Positions 12,210 through 24,219 of a stretch of 64,000 bases of DNA are shown in pieces. Below the pieces are notes generated by a model that was not told the DNA's origin, ran no database searches, and was given only the letters and a program-made list of their open reading frames with translations. Source of the DNA: Rutpela maculata (Eukaryota; Arthropoda; Insecta; Coleoptera; Cerambycidae); assembly GCA_936432065.2 (NCBI GenBank), contig OW386285.2, positions 171,473,984 through 171,537,983 on the forward strand, read 5' to 3'. The stretch's first letter is position 1. Each line of letters begins with the position of its first letter. The position numbers and the translations under genes were made by a program.

Positions 12210-12959
12210 TCAGTCTTATTTTTACTAATTCTACTGGACTATATGTTATTAGAGCAAAGAAGATCGAAGATCGTGCATTTATCTTAGACTTTTTAAATTT
12301 ATATCGACAATATACAAGTTTGTAGAAAGTTAGAAGTAAAGAATACTCTGATAGGAACTTAAAAATGAAGGATATAAGGTAGGTACTAGTAGTAATAAAA
12401 AAACATAAACAAGTTGGCGCAAAAGCCGACAAGGAAATTGTGAAATAAAATGAAATTGAATTCAGTTCGTTTTAAGTACCAATCTTTAGACCAACGCCAT
12501 TTTTTTTCGGTAATTTACAAGCAAAATGTAATACAATTGCCAAACCGGTTTTTCGTTTATGCATTTTAATTCATCTGTTTCCAGAACTTAACTAAATATT
12601 TCGCAAAAATGTTGAATCGTTTGAAGTAAACATCATTGTGCAATATTATTGAACGCTAGGGGTGCCTTTATGCGTGAAACAGTTATACGTAAATAACGAA
12701 CGGAAATAAAAATATTTCTTATGAAAGTTGCAATAAGTAAGGTCCTATGCTCATTGGCGCTGGAACAATGGAATTCAAGAAATGTTCGTCTGAACTGGAG
12801 ATCGACTTCAGTACGCAGCACAAATTTATTACTACAAAACAGACGAATGATGGCGAGAGGTAAAGATGCTTCGCGCAAGTGCCTGCTCAAGGATGCTTCC
12901 TAACCGGCGTTAGAAGGATATACAATTAAAAAGGTACCTATTGTAGCAAAACAAGGTAT

Positions 12960-13260
12960 TCTCACTCTGCGAAATTTATCAAGAAGTGTTAAAACATACA
13001 TCTTGAGGACTATAAAAATTACCTTCAATTTGAGACAAATTTCGTCCAATCTGGTCAAAAATTAACCGAGACATGATTTTTTAAGGATTTATGTTTTTTC
13101 ACGTCTCTCCAAAAGTCAAATTTCAACATGCGTTTTTGGTGATTAACACGAAAATTAAGAGTTTATAAAAAACTACTGATCACAATGTTAAAAGATAATT
13201 TAAGTCCCTACAATTTAGTTTTCAGTATAACACTTCCACGTTATTGGTAATTGTAATGCG
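12960..13260 (+). repeat. Dispersed repeat, copy 1
   Basis: Related in direct orientation to 27180-27480 and in inverted orientation to 36760-37065. Shared tracts include ttgagacaaatttcgtccaat, gtcaaaaattaaccgagaca and caacatgcgtttttggtgat in this copy, with substitutions in the others. Three diverged copies define a moderately old non-coding family. In the other two places it forms opposing arms of the 11-kb palindrome. Confidence 0.7.
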
Positions 13261-13858
13261 GTGTCACGATTATAGTTATTCGGATGTTTATTTATTTCAA
13301 TGGTTTCTCTGTATCTTCTTGACCGATAATTCTTGGTGTTGTCCGAGGTGTTATCTGATTTCTTTGTCTCGTCGAATTTTATCAAATGACCGATTTCTAC
13401 TGAGTGTTCGACAACTGCTGATTCTGTATAATTTCCATTCTTTGTATGTGTCCTTTGAGCCTGGTTTTTCTATGTCGTTTGGTCCCTCTCTAAAAATAAA
13501 TTAATTAGATGTTTTCAAAAATACGTGATATACTCGCTGACCGTGATCTGCTCGAGTCTACCCAGTCAACTAAACTGTATCTGTGAACTGTCCTCAATAT
13601 CTAGATGCAGCGTTTGATGTAGGGAGCGCCGTAAGTACGAAACGCCCACAACACGTGCGTGGTTATTGATTCATCTATTTGAATTTGAATTTGAAAAATA
13701 TAAAAATTAGCGACGACACATCTATGAACAGAGGGCTTTATTTTTAAAACAGAATCATAAAAATTGGTTAAATGGAAGGCGCTGGAGAAGCTGGAGAAGA
13801 AAAACGCCTTATGTTTTAAGTTATGCCCGGCCCGTTTAGGTATGGAGATCGATCATAT
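13261..13858. other. Unassigned stretch
   Basis: An 86-residue open frame at 13244-13504 has no recognisable similarity and begins inside the preceding repeat. Nothing else is visible. Confidence 0.35.
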
Positions 13859-14082
13859 AGTTCATCTCAAACTTATAGCAACATGAGGCCCAGTGTTTCA
13901 ATGCAAAGTTAAGCACTTTATCCTACAAATAAATTAGCTAGAAGTTTAGAATATGCTTTTATTAAACACTTTAATATTGCAACTTCATATTCTAACCTTC
14001 TATCTAATTTATTTGCAGGACAACGTGCTTAACTTTGCATTGAAACACTGGGCCTTATGTTGCTATAAGTTTGAGATGAACT
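13859..14082. mobile_element. Hairpin MITE, 224 bp
   Basis: A near-perfect palindrome. The left arm agttcatctcaaacttatag, then gcaacatgaggcccagtg, is mirrored at 14025-14082. The arms are about 70-95 bp with a short loop near 13965. There is no coding capacity, and no convincing flanking duplication, so the superfamily is unknown. Confidence 0.8.
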
Positions 14083-15119
14083 GTACGCATATTCCTCTAT
14101 GTAGATAAGTGTATTAAAAGAAATTTGGTGAGAAGAAAACGGTATTTTGTGCCTGGATGCATGAACAAAACAATTATTACAAAATATCTCAGATTCAACC
14201 GTGTAAATATATATAGATACTAAATAAAATATATCAATCCTATTATCAAAAATGTGTTTAAAATTATAAAAAATAAATGGGGTGAGGCTTTTCCGTCATT
14301 TACTTCTTAAATCACGTAAACGTCGTCTATATATATATGTATTATATTATGTATTCCATCAACGCAATTTTTCTTGATTCTTTGTTAAATTGTATAATTT
14401 TAGAAAATAATCAAGCGACATTATAAAGTAGACAAATAAATAATATCAATTATTTTTTACTTCACTGGATTGGGGCTGGTTGAAGTCATTGTTTGATGCT
14501 AGAGAATCAGATTCTGTAATTACGTCTACATTCAGCAAATTATGTGAATCTCCTTTCTAGAAACCTAATTCCACATTTGCTAATAATACCGATAAACGAT
14601 AAAAAAAAACAACATAATGTTCCAAATAATGATATATTTTGCATCAATACAGACTTCGTTCTAACAGCTCAGTACATACAACGGATCTCGCGGCCAGCCA
14701 AGCCGGAAAGCTAGTAACATGTAAATAAGTCAGAAGAGATTTCTACGACCGCTGTTAGGATCGATTCTTTTTGCAAATAAATTTTCGATATTAGCAATAA
14801 GGGCTCTAAAGTGTGATTTTAACTACTATTAATTTTTTTTGTGGACATGTCTATTAGTTATCCCTGGTTCCTTCGTCATAACTTGAATAACATTAAATAT
14901 TCTGTATGGAACGTGCCCTCAGGGCAGATTATCGAATAGGCAAACTAGGCTATGGCCTAGGGACGCCAATGCAGTTCAAAACTAACCAATTTTATATCCC
15001 GACGGCCGACGAGCGACGTTTACCGTTTTGCATTTATTCCAGTCAACGAGAACCAAAAAAGACCGATTAGGGAAAATAATTCGTGTAGAGACCAATTTTT
15101 GTACAGTTGTCGGAGGAAG
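14083..15119. other. Unassigned A+T-rich stretch
   Basis: No gene, RNA gene or element is recognisable. A TATA-type dinucleotide run (atatatatatg) occurs near 14328. Confidence 0.4.
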
Positions 15120-16525
15120 TTCCTATTCATTTTTTATGTAGGATCAATACTTTACGAGATATAAAGGGTGGAAAAATCACGAATTTTTAAAAATCATGTT
15201 TTAATGGTATAAAATGAAAGTTTGACGTTAAATGAAGTCGGCTCAGACCGAATATTAATGTCTGTACTCTGTACAACATCTAAGTGCAATAGTGGTGGAC
15301 AATGTATGTTTGTTTAGAAGAGCACGCATAAACACCCGGAATAAATAATATGGAATCCATTGCAACGTTATAAATTATTGTCATGATTTGACAACTTAAA
15401 AATGTCGGAATTTTCAATTTATTTGAACATCGTTTTATTTTTTTCAATACATATCTTCAGTCAATTTTTTATCGCTTACTAAAGAATCACCCTGTATATT
15501 AAAAACAAATAACAAATTTAACTATTAACACATAATAGTTTATTGTTTTATTAGCAATAAAGATGATACTTTTGTGACGGGTCTGTCGGTTTGTCGGACG
15601 AACGAAGTGAGTCCGGGAATTACAGACGAGTCACAACAAGTGGCTCTTACTCCGAATAAAACAGGCTATTTTTTCTTCAAACGTCGATTAGCTATAAAAA
15701 AAACCGCTGCCCAAGGAATCACTACTTCCACATCCGGATTTTCTATCCAAGTCACACAACGAAAAAATTTTGTATCTGGAAATAATTGTTTATAGAACTT
15801 TAATGATATAATATTTGAAATCCTCTACCCCAAAAACCCATAAAACGATACCCCACATCGGTAGTGGGGTGGGGGGTGGTGACAGGTGGGAGTGGGGGGT
15901 GGATAAAGTAAAAAAATATTTTGAGGTTTCTGGTTCTTGTATACACACTAAATCACATTTGTTTTCATCCCCTTTAATAATACGGTGGGGGTGGTAATGG
16001 GGGTGGCCAATGCCAAAATTTTTTTTGAGACCTTAGCTTCTCTAGTATATACTAAATACCAATTTTATGGACTCTTACCTGCTTGATTTACCTATTTTTT
16101 CCATTTACCCCAATTTACCCCCCGGAACAAGATGAAAATATAATCTAGTTCTAGATCTCGTTAAAGTACATATGTGTACCAAATTTCAAATCAATATCTC
16201 AAACGGTTCCAGAGTAAACGTGCGCACAAAAAAAGTTACAGACCGACAGACAGAAAATTTTTTTTCGCTCAAACTTGAAATCTCGACGTTCCATGACATT
16301 CTAAGCCTATTTGAACAATAAAAATTTTTAAAAATTTTTTTTGTCGTTACTACACTTCCACTGGATGTGGAAGTAAAATAAAGATAAAAATCTCGCATTT
16401 CACTACCAAAAACGCGTTAATATCGCATGGCCGCGCCGACGTATTAAATAAAATACGCGTTGCTATTACTCTTACCTCCGTTTTTAATGGCAACACACAA
16501 CTGTCTAAAAAGTCAAACTTTAATC

Positions 16526-16553
16526 AGAGAACTTTATGGTATAAGTTCTCTGC
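16526..16553. repeat. Short hairpin in the foldback loop
   Basis: agagaactt, an intervening atggtat, then aagttctct: a 9-bp stem within the sequence separating the foldback arm from the microsatellite. Confidence 0.55.
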
Positions 16554-16659
16554 TTTAATGTCGTGAAATGAGTTAAAAAATGATTTCTGATGTTTGAAGA
16601 AAAACACATATTTAAATCTATATAATTTTACACCGGTTCGTCGAGAGTAGAAGTAAATT

Positions 16660-16661
16660 AA

Positions 16662-16726
<65 letters not shown>
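16660..16726. repeat. (AAT)n microsatellite, 5' side of Dong/R4 insertion
   Basis: About 22 uninterrupted AAT/TAA repeats directly abut the first retrotransposon-coding base. A shorter run of the same repeat lies on the far side of the insertion at 18239-18262. Confidence 0.95.
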
Positions 16727-16727
<1 letters not shown>

Positions 16728-18166
16728 GTAAAGATATTAGGATGGAATTTGGAACGGAAAAATGCACATTTATACACGCAAAAAGAGGAGTCATCCAGGA
16801 ATCGGAAAATATTCAGCTGATGGATAAAACGGAATTTAATGCCCTTCCGCTAGCAGAAAACTACAAATATCTAGGTGCCAGGCAATGTCTCACTATTGAA
16901 CAGTCCCCATCAAAAAAACTGGCAGAGGATAACCTTATGAAACGGGTGAAGACACTCCTGAAGACGCGGCTATATGCAGGAAATCTAATTGCGTCAATTA
17001 ATACTTGGGCCATCCCTGTTATGACACATACATTTGGCGTATTAAAATGGACCCAAACGGATTTAGAGCGAATAGACAGGCAAGTACGAACAACGATGAC
17101 CAAATACAGAAACCATCACCCAACATCGTCGACTAGTCGACTCTATCTGCCTAGAAGAAGAGGAGGAAGAGGACTCCTGAACTTAGAAATTTTACATGCT
17201 AACAAAATAGAAAAGCTATATACATACTTCATAGATACCCATGAAGAACTACAAAACGCCGTTGCAATGGTGGACATCAATTTCTCTCCACTAAATCTGG
17301 CTGCCCGAACACCACCTGAAACGCAGAAAACTATCAGAGCACTAGAAGAAGATTGGAAAAGTAAGGCTTTGCACGGAAGATATGCTGCCGCACTATATAA
17401 CCAGGACATTGATCTGGAACTGTCAACAAGCTACCTCAGGCAGGGCTCTCTTATGCCAGAGACAGAAGGATTCATTAACGCCATCCAGGACCAGGTCGTG
17501 TCTACAAGAAATCATCGTAAGTACATATTAAAGCAAGACGTAACGGATGACAAATGCAGACTTTGTGGATCCACTTCGGAGACAATACAGCATCTTGTGT
17601 CTGCGTGTACTTACCTTGCGCCAAAAGACTATCTTGACCGACACAACAAAGTAGCGGGAATAATACATCAGGAAATCTGTAAAAATAAAAATTTTACCAA
17701 CGAAGTCGTACCATACTATAACTACATGCCAGAAGCCTTCCTAGAGAACGAAACAATAAAAATATACTGGGACACGGGAATTGTAACGGATAAGGAAATC
17801 AGACACAACAAACCTGATATACTAATCCTAAACAAAAAGGAAAAATATGCTCACATTATTGACGTTACAATTCCTCTTGATGAAAACGTGAGAAAAGCGA
17901 GAAATGAAAAAATCAGTAAGTACCAAGACCTAGCAAACGAAATAAAAGCTATTTACTTACTTGAAAAGGTCTCCATAATACCCATTGTAATATCGGCTAA
18001 TGGCTTGATTGATAAAGATCTGCCCAGAGCGCTAAACAGGTTGGACATATCTGACCATGAGCGGGTGATAGGACTCGCGCAAAAAGCTACAATCCTAGCT
18101 ACCTGTAGCACGGTTCGAAGAGTGTTGGCCCATGAGCATACCGTTGGTCGTTTAGACCCCGGTTAA
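16727..18166 (+). CDS. C-terminal part of Dong/R4 reverse transcriptase-endonuclease
   Basis: The frame is open from 16727 (codons SKDIR before the first Met at 16742) to TAA at 18164-18166, so the Met is internal and not a native start. Residues are numbered from Met 16742. Residues 1-15 (MEFGTEKCTFIHAKRG) match the segment just after the palm active site of R2/R4-type reverse transcriptases, and thumb-like sequence follows. A zinc knuckle CX2CX8HX4C is present (C272, C275, H284, C289). A restriction-like endonuclease has P358-D359, D374 and basic K390/Tyr394, in the order expected for the PD-(D/E)XK nuclease of early-branching non-LTR elements. In intact elements this region nicks the target DNA and primes reverse transcription. 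No frameshift or stop interrupts about 480 codons, so the insertion is young. The catalytic YADD region is missing, so polymerase activity is not expected. Confidence 0.9.
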
Positions 18167-18198
18167 CCATGAACCAAAAATTCCAATATTTAGTTGTG

Positions 18199-18238
<40 letters not shown>
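16727..18238 (+). mobile_element. 5'-truncated Dong/R4-type non-LTR retrotransposon
   Basis: A 1.5-kb fragment with an open reading frame, a very short 3' untranslated tail (18167-18198) and a 40-base poly(A) run at 18199-18238. It is framed on both sides by TAA-type repeats. Dong elements of the R4 clade are known to insert into TAA microsatellites, and the encoded protein fits that clade, so structure and site agree. The element lacks its 5' part, including the catalytic core of the reverse transcriptase, and cannot be autonomous. Confidence 0.88.
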
Positions 18239-18240
<2 letters not shown>

Positions 18241-18262
18241 ATAATAATAATAATAATAATAA
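18239..18262. repeat. (ATA)n microsatellite, 3' side of the insertion
   Basis: About eight ATA units follow the poly(A) tail directly. With the tract at 16660-16726 this places the element inside one TAA repeat array. Confidence 0.9.
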
Positions 18263-19084
18263 GTATAGTTTGTCTGTTAGTTTTAAATTAATTTAGTATT
18301 AAAATTTCATTTGTCATTAAAACTTTTTTTAATTCGCGATTTTTCCACCCTCCGTATCTCGTAAAGTATTGATCCTAAAAAAAATGAATACAAACTTATT
18401 TGTTGGAAATTTAATCTAGTTTTTACCTAAGTATTGTAACGACAAAAAAATTTTTATTGTTCAAATAGGCTTAGAATGTCATGAAATGTCGAAATTTCAA
18501 GTTTGAGCGAAAAAAAAATTTCTGTCGGTCTGTAACTTTTTTGTGCGCACGTTTACTCTGGAACCGTTTGAGATATTGACTTGAAATTTGGTACACATAT
18601 GTACTTTAACGAGATCTAGAACTAGATTATATTTTCATCTTGTTCCGTCGAAGGGTTGGGGGGTAAATTGGGGTAAATTTGGAGTAAACAGGTAAATCAA
18701 GCAGGTAAGAGTTCATAAAATTGATATTTAGTATAGACAAGAGAAGCTAAGGTCTCCAAAAAAAAATTGGCATTAGCCACCCCCATTACCACCCCCATTA
18801 TTAAGGGGGATGAAAAAAAATGTGATTTAGTGTGTGTACAAGAACCAGAAACCTCAAAATATTTTTTACTTTATCCACCGCCCACTCCCACCCCCTGTCA
18901 TCACCCCCACCCCACTACTGATGTGGGGTATCGTTTTATGGGTTTTTGGGGTAGAGGATTTCAAATATTATATTAGGTATTAAAGTTCCATAAACAATTA
19001 TTTCCAGATACAAAATTTTTTCGTTGTGTGACTTGGATAGAAAATCCGAATGTGGAAGTAGTGATTCCTTGGGCAGCGGTTTTT

Positions 19085-22000
19085 TGTATATGAACACTTT
19101 TTCACTAGAAGTCGTAGTTTTCGAGTTATTCAAGAAAAACCTGAAAGGGGCATTTAAACGGGAATTCTTCAAATAACTCTTTAGCTCAGCATTTATTCGG
19201 TAAATGTTTTCGTTTTTGTCAGTATTTCAACATATTCAAAGGACGTTACCAAATTCCACCGAGTGAGAATACCTTATTGCAACGCAGTCCTATTTTTTAC
19301 TTCAAGATGCCAATGAATTAGACATGCGTCTAATGGGTCTGGCACAGGACGCAGCACGCAGATTCTGTCAAGAGCTGTGAAGGCCTAGTTAGACAGATTC
19401 CAACTACTTGATAAGGAAAAACCAAAGGTTGATAGCTATAGACTCTTTTCAGAGCTGTGGAACCTGATACAAAGGACGAGGCTTGATAAGGGGCTCTAAA
19501 GAAAACTAGAACAGGATCGCCACATTAGATCCACAGAGGATCGCGGTGGTCAAGGTCAATCAGCCAGGTCCTCCTTTCTAATATAATCTAAATCTACCCA
19601 TCTACCCAAGAACTAAGAGTTCGCAAAGATCAAACATTACCGATTGTCCTGTTTCACTCATCATATTTACTAGCACTTGTAAAACTTAATATTTTTAAAA
19701 TAACAACTGTTCTTGCCATTAATATTCCAATTGTATACACTATAAAATAGAAAAATACATTGTCACGACTTTATTGCAATCAGTATCTTTATTCTAATAG
19801 AGAGAGAGAATGAGGAGCGAGAAGACGATGTCATGTACGTCCTTTGTCGATTTTGATATTCTGAAAGTTAGTAAAATTGTTCCAAATTCGCCTCTTCGCT
19901 TGAAAGAAACGATAAGCTAAAGAGAGTTGCGAAAATGTTAGCGCGATGAACGTTGGAGCTAGTATTCTTTATTGATAAACTTTTATGAGAGACATTTTTG
20001 TTCAATCGATGGATTTGGTTAAAGTATCATTTATTTAATATCACAGGTTCGTAAAAACCCTGTAATTACTTTTCTCCTTTTGTGTTCAATGGTATAAATC
20101 TGCTAATTATGCATAATAGAGATAAATCACCTGACCTGAAAAGTTAAGTTACTCGTTTTTAATAAGTAAAATCATGTAATTTTACATATTAAATGCAGGG
20201 TCTCATAAATAGAAAATAATTCTAATACGTGTTCTAAAATGTTTCTGAGGAAGCTCAGTACCTACTCATTTCATTTTTATTATCAATTATAAGCACTAAA
20301 AGTAATTTTTCAATATAGGGGGTACAAAAATTATTTGGCCATATAACCACAACAAGTTTTTTGGGACAAAATAAATCAATTTCACACAATTTACTTATAT
20401 GCTTCGTGTGGCCATAAATTAAGGTTCTAATAAGTTGCTCAAAAAAATTGTTATCCTGAGATTCGTTCGGCGATTTGAATAAAATTTAGTATAGTGATTC
20501 AACTTCACAATCGTCATTTTCTTATGTAAGTTTATTAAGGATCTAGAAGAGCAAAGACTGCCCCCTCCCCCCACTCTTGAGTAAATTGACTCATATTTTT
20601 ACAGATTTAAGAAATTAATACTTTGCAGTTTTAGTAAAAGAAACGAGTAAAAAATATGTCTTTTAACCCAATTATTACTTCCAAATCTATTAATTGGTAA
20701 TGTTTATTTTAAAAAAAAAATTAAAAAATTATTTGCTGCAATTCCAAAGTCCTCGTATAGTTTTTGAAGAGCTTCAATTTAGTTAAGATCAATTTTTTTG
20801 AGCAATAACGTCTTTTGAAATCAGATTAAACGCCACACTTGTGGCAGTAGCTTTATTGACTTTATACACTATATATACAAACCAGCCAAATTCAAGTGCC
20901 GCACGAGGTGCGTATAAACTCGAAGGAGAAACATAATATTTATAATAAAAACAAGAACAGGAACAAAACACACTTTGTGAAATTGTGCCGATTTGATGCT
21001 TGCAGAAGCTTTTCGGGAATGGAATTTCCCACTATTTTTCTATACTGAATTCGTAAATGGAGGATAGTAATAAATGCAAATCTATAGCGCATGTGACGAT
21101 TCCTATTGGCATTTGAATTTGGAGAAGATGTAATTTAAAATAAGTTTTAGAAATGCTTATCAAATCATGTACCATTTGATTCTCTTGAAATTCAGTTCAT
21201 CACTATCCTCGTCTTACGGATTTAGTATAAAGCGCATATAACTTTCAAGCCCCAAGTAATTTGGATTAGTAGTATACAAATGATGTTATTAATTTATTTG
21301 ATACGATAATTCATTTTGCAAGTTTGCCATATTAAATTAAATTATTATGTTCGTTAAGCTTTAAGAATTGTTCATGAATGTCAAATAGGATAAGTTATAA
21401 TTTTAACAACAAATTTCCACCTGCAGTGCTGAAAATGACTGAGATGAAAAGTCATCCCAATAAGTGTCAAACAAGAATGTCAGCCTCGACACCGACTATT
21501 CCACTTGACTCCTACTACCGCCATCATCTGCAAACCTATATAACTATCGCTTTACAACGTGTACCTATGACCTATATAATTACTAATTTATATTGGATAA
21601 TGCAGATATGCTCTAATATAACATTTTAACTTCTCCCTGCTTATGATTTTCATATCATTCGCAGAATGAAGATGAATGAACACGACTGAAAAGCCCTGTT
21701 AGTGAGATCATAGGTTCTGTCTTCCGTAGTGTAGCAGACCGCATCCTTATGTACCTCATATTTGGATGAAACCTGTCTATATTTTTATGAGATAAATGTG
21801 AGATCATTTAGTAATATCGTACGAGACTTTTGATACAAAATGATTAAGACTTGCATATCTCCTAGCTTGTTTCTAAATAATCAATGGCCTAACATTGAAA
21901 CATGACAATCCTCTTAAATACTCTATATGGACGATACTTATTTGTAAATGTTACTATATTTGTGTCGACATATCCCTTAATCTATAGCTAGTGACAATCT

Positions 22001-22430
22001 GTGCATGTGATGTTTTATTATTTTTCTTGAAACTGGATTACATTATATTATATGTAGTACAGTAACTAGAGGTTATAATTTCGGAGTAATATCATATGAA
22101 TTAGATTTCGTTTCTTTTGGATAATTTAACAGGAAATGAGTCAAAGAAAAGTTTCTATATTATGCGGGTGCTTGCTAATTTATAGGGAATGGATGCGACC
22201 TCTTTTCAGAGAGTGGCACCAAAAATAAAAGTGACTGAAAAAGAATCAAATTTTAAAAAGAAAAGATTATATGCAACTTTTCATATAAATTGATATTCCT
22301 TAAATTATAACGATGTGAAAAGTGCGATTTTAGCTTGAAAATAGAGGAAAAAATACTACTGAGGATTGAGTTCGTTTTTACTAATCTCTATAGAATTAAT
22401 GATTTCGGAGATCTGGATGTATAAAGGTGG
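19085..22430. other. Long unassigned stretch
   Basis: No confident gene or element. 19310-19570 has a more even base composition and reads like decayed coding sequence (MRLMGLAQDAARRFCQEL, then a stop, with further fragments in other frames), possibly a retroelement remnant. I cannot name the family. 20540-20580 has a cccctccccccac tract. An 83-residue frame at 21378-21629 is unremarkable. Confidence 0.35.
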
Positions 22431-23720
22431 TGTTCGAACGTTTAAAAAATGAAGTGTTTAGTTTACATGTTAAATATCTCAAAAACTATGGCCCTTACAT
22501 CAAAAATGCTAACGGCCAAAATAAAAGACTACTAATTAAGCTTTCAAATGTTTTTTCACTAATTTTATAGCATAAAAAAAAGAAGTTGCTTTTTCACATT
22601 TTTTTTAATAGAAAAGTCGCTATTTTGTTACTGTAAGTAGTCAGTAATTAAAAAAATATAATTCTCAAGTACTGTTTTTCGTTAACATATAGCATGACCT
22701 AGACACTCAAATTTTTTCGTCCGTTCACAAAACTTGCTTTAGAAAAAAATTGCATTTTAAACTATAAAGGGATTTTTGGAAAAACCTAAAAAGTTTGTTT
22801 CTTTGCAAATATCTCAATAAATATTACTTTTGCCGAAAAAAATGAAGGAGGTCAAAAATAAAGCTTATGAACAGAGAATAATGAATTTATCTATATTTAT
22901 GTAGGATTAATAATAGTTTCGGGATATTTAAGTTTAAAGATGATGTCCGAACGTTTATGGGAAGAGATATTTATAGCGTTTTCTAGTGACTGCGCTCTAT
23001 GAATTTGGTAGTTTTTTTGTGTTACAGTAGCAATATTATTTTCGTGCAGTATGCACTGAGTGCAGTTTTTTAACAGGAGCTCTGGCAGCTCGTGCAATCG
23101 TGAAGTGCAGTATAGAGCGTGCGATTAACCTAAAAAGAATATGAAAATTTACTATAATCGTTTTTGAACAGATCGTCGAATAGTAGTGAGGACGAGATTT
23201 TAGTAACCAGCATAATGAAAGAAAATTGAGAATGTTATCGGTAATGTGGTACATAACCTACGCTCCAATGAGTACGGGGCTGAGAGGATAAAAATATATT
23301 TTTATCCTCTCAGGTCCGTGACACTGTCACTATTGAGTCACTACTGTGAAATTCGTGGAAATCGTATCGTCATTTGCATGCGTACGATGTACACTCAATG
23401 TTGTTCACTAGAAAACATCATTAGATTAAGTGTTGAATGTCTTAGGAACTTTAACATTTGCGTCGAAAATTCTAAGGGTCAGAATTAAAAATGTAATTAA
23501 GTAAACTAAAATCATTCTTTTTTGCTGTATTGCAAAAACAAAGAAGTTATGGCCGAAACAATGTGCGTTTTTACATTTTTCTTATTAAAACGTCATTTTG
23601 CTACTGTAATTGTTCAATAATTTTAAAAAATCTGAACAATACTGTTTGTTGTTAATATAAGATCATCTAGATGCTCAATTTTTTTGTACGTTTAAAACCT
23701 TGCTTTAGAAAAAATTCCAT
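22431..23720 (+). repeat. Direct duplication of a dispersed repeat
   Basis: 22500-22760 and about 23515-23720 share a diverged sequence in the same order: gaagttgctttttcac or gaagttatggccgaaac, then gtcgctattttgttactgta or gtcattttgctactgta, then cttgctttagaaaaaa. The intervening part carries a second similarity, cgaacgttta, at 22436 and 22950. No coding sequence. Confidence 0.6.
23280..23313. repeat. Perfect 34-bp palindrome
   Basis: Two 17-bp halves (ctgagaggataaaaata and its exact complement) with no loop. It sits in otherwise unremarkable sequence and could be the tip of a foldback or a protein-binding dyad. Confidence 0.8.
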
Positions 23721-24219
23721 CCGCCATTTTGGTGCCGCCATTTTAAATTTTTTTATTTTAACTTCATATTTGTAATCAGCGATCACAAAAACAAGTATCT
23801 TACGTTTTAAAAATAAATCAGCAATACTTTTCCAAATAATATATATCTAAAGTTAGGTTGGTTTCCATCCCTTGGGAGTAACAGCAAGTATCGCGACCAT
23901 ATATAGAAACTGAAGATAATACATTTTACTACAATAATTACCTATACAAAAATAATCAATACCTATGAGATTATTCCTAAATTTTACATATTTTTTATCT
24001 CTAGATACTGTAGTAATAATACTTCTTATTAAGGAATAAGCCTTTTATTTATAGCTTTTTGTAATTCAGATCCAAGTTTTGTATACACACTATATGTATT
24101 ATGTTAACAAAAACGTAATACTTTAGGCTCTAATAATTCGGTCATATGTTTTATATAAAAATAATAATGGAGTTAAAAAGTCCTGTGGTATTTCTATTCA
24201 ATAAAATTCATTATTATTT
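23721..24219. other. Unassigned, with a core-motif remnant
   Basis: Near 23770 the tract atttgtaatcagcgatcac followed by aaaaacaagtatctta matches the second box of the foldback family in degenerate form. Nothing else is visible. Confidence 0.4.

Larger units (their letters stand above)
9525..12680. repeat. Nested palindrome, about 3.1 kb
   Basis: The outer pair is ggcacccctaaacgc (9543) against cgctaggggtgcc (12654). Next inside, 9560-9960 pairs with 10290-10605 (gggcccagctgcttattggg against cccaataagccgctgggccc). The hairpin MITE at 10609-10731 follows, and then a large palindrome at 10787-12209 with arms of about 650-700 bp meeting near 11450 (ccacgtggattaaacgat against atcgtttaatccacgtgg). 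Short frames such as the 116-residue one on the minus strand at 12082-12432 are arm artefacts. The nesting suggests successive insertion of foldbacks into one another. Confidence 0.8.
15120..19084. repeat. Foldback repeat split by a Dong/R4 fragment
   Basis: 15120-16400 and 18300-19080 are inverted copies. Anchor pairs are ggatcaatactttacgaga (15142) against tctcgtaaagtattgatcc (18356), and gataccccacatcgg (15848) against gatgtggggtatcg (18919). Inside the left arm, 15724-16374 is a complete unit bounded by acttccacatcc and ggatgtggaagt. The same unit recurs at 24500, 54599, 59755 and 61119. The loop holds the (AAT)n tract and the retrotransposon. C/G-tract frames in the arms (18767-18976, 15815-15997) are not genes. 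Confidence 0.85.

Noticed and set aside
12721..12903. Overlapping small frames on both strands at 12633-12903
   Set aside because: Opposite-strand shadows of each other at a palindrome edge, with no family similarity.
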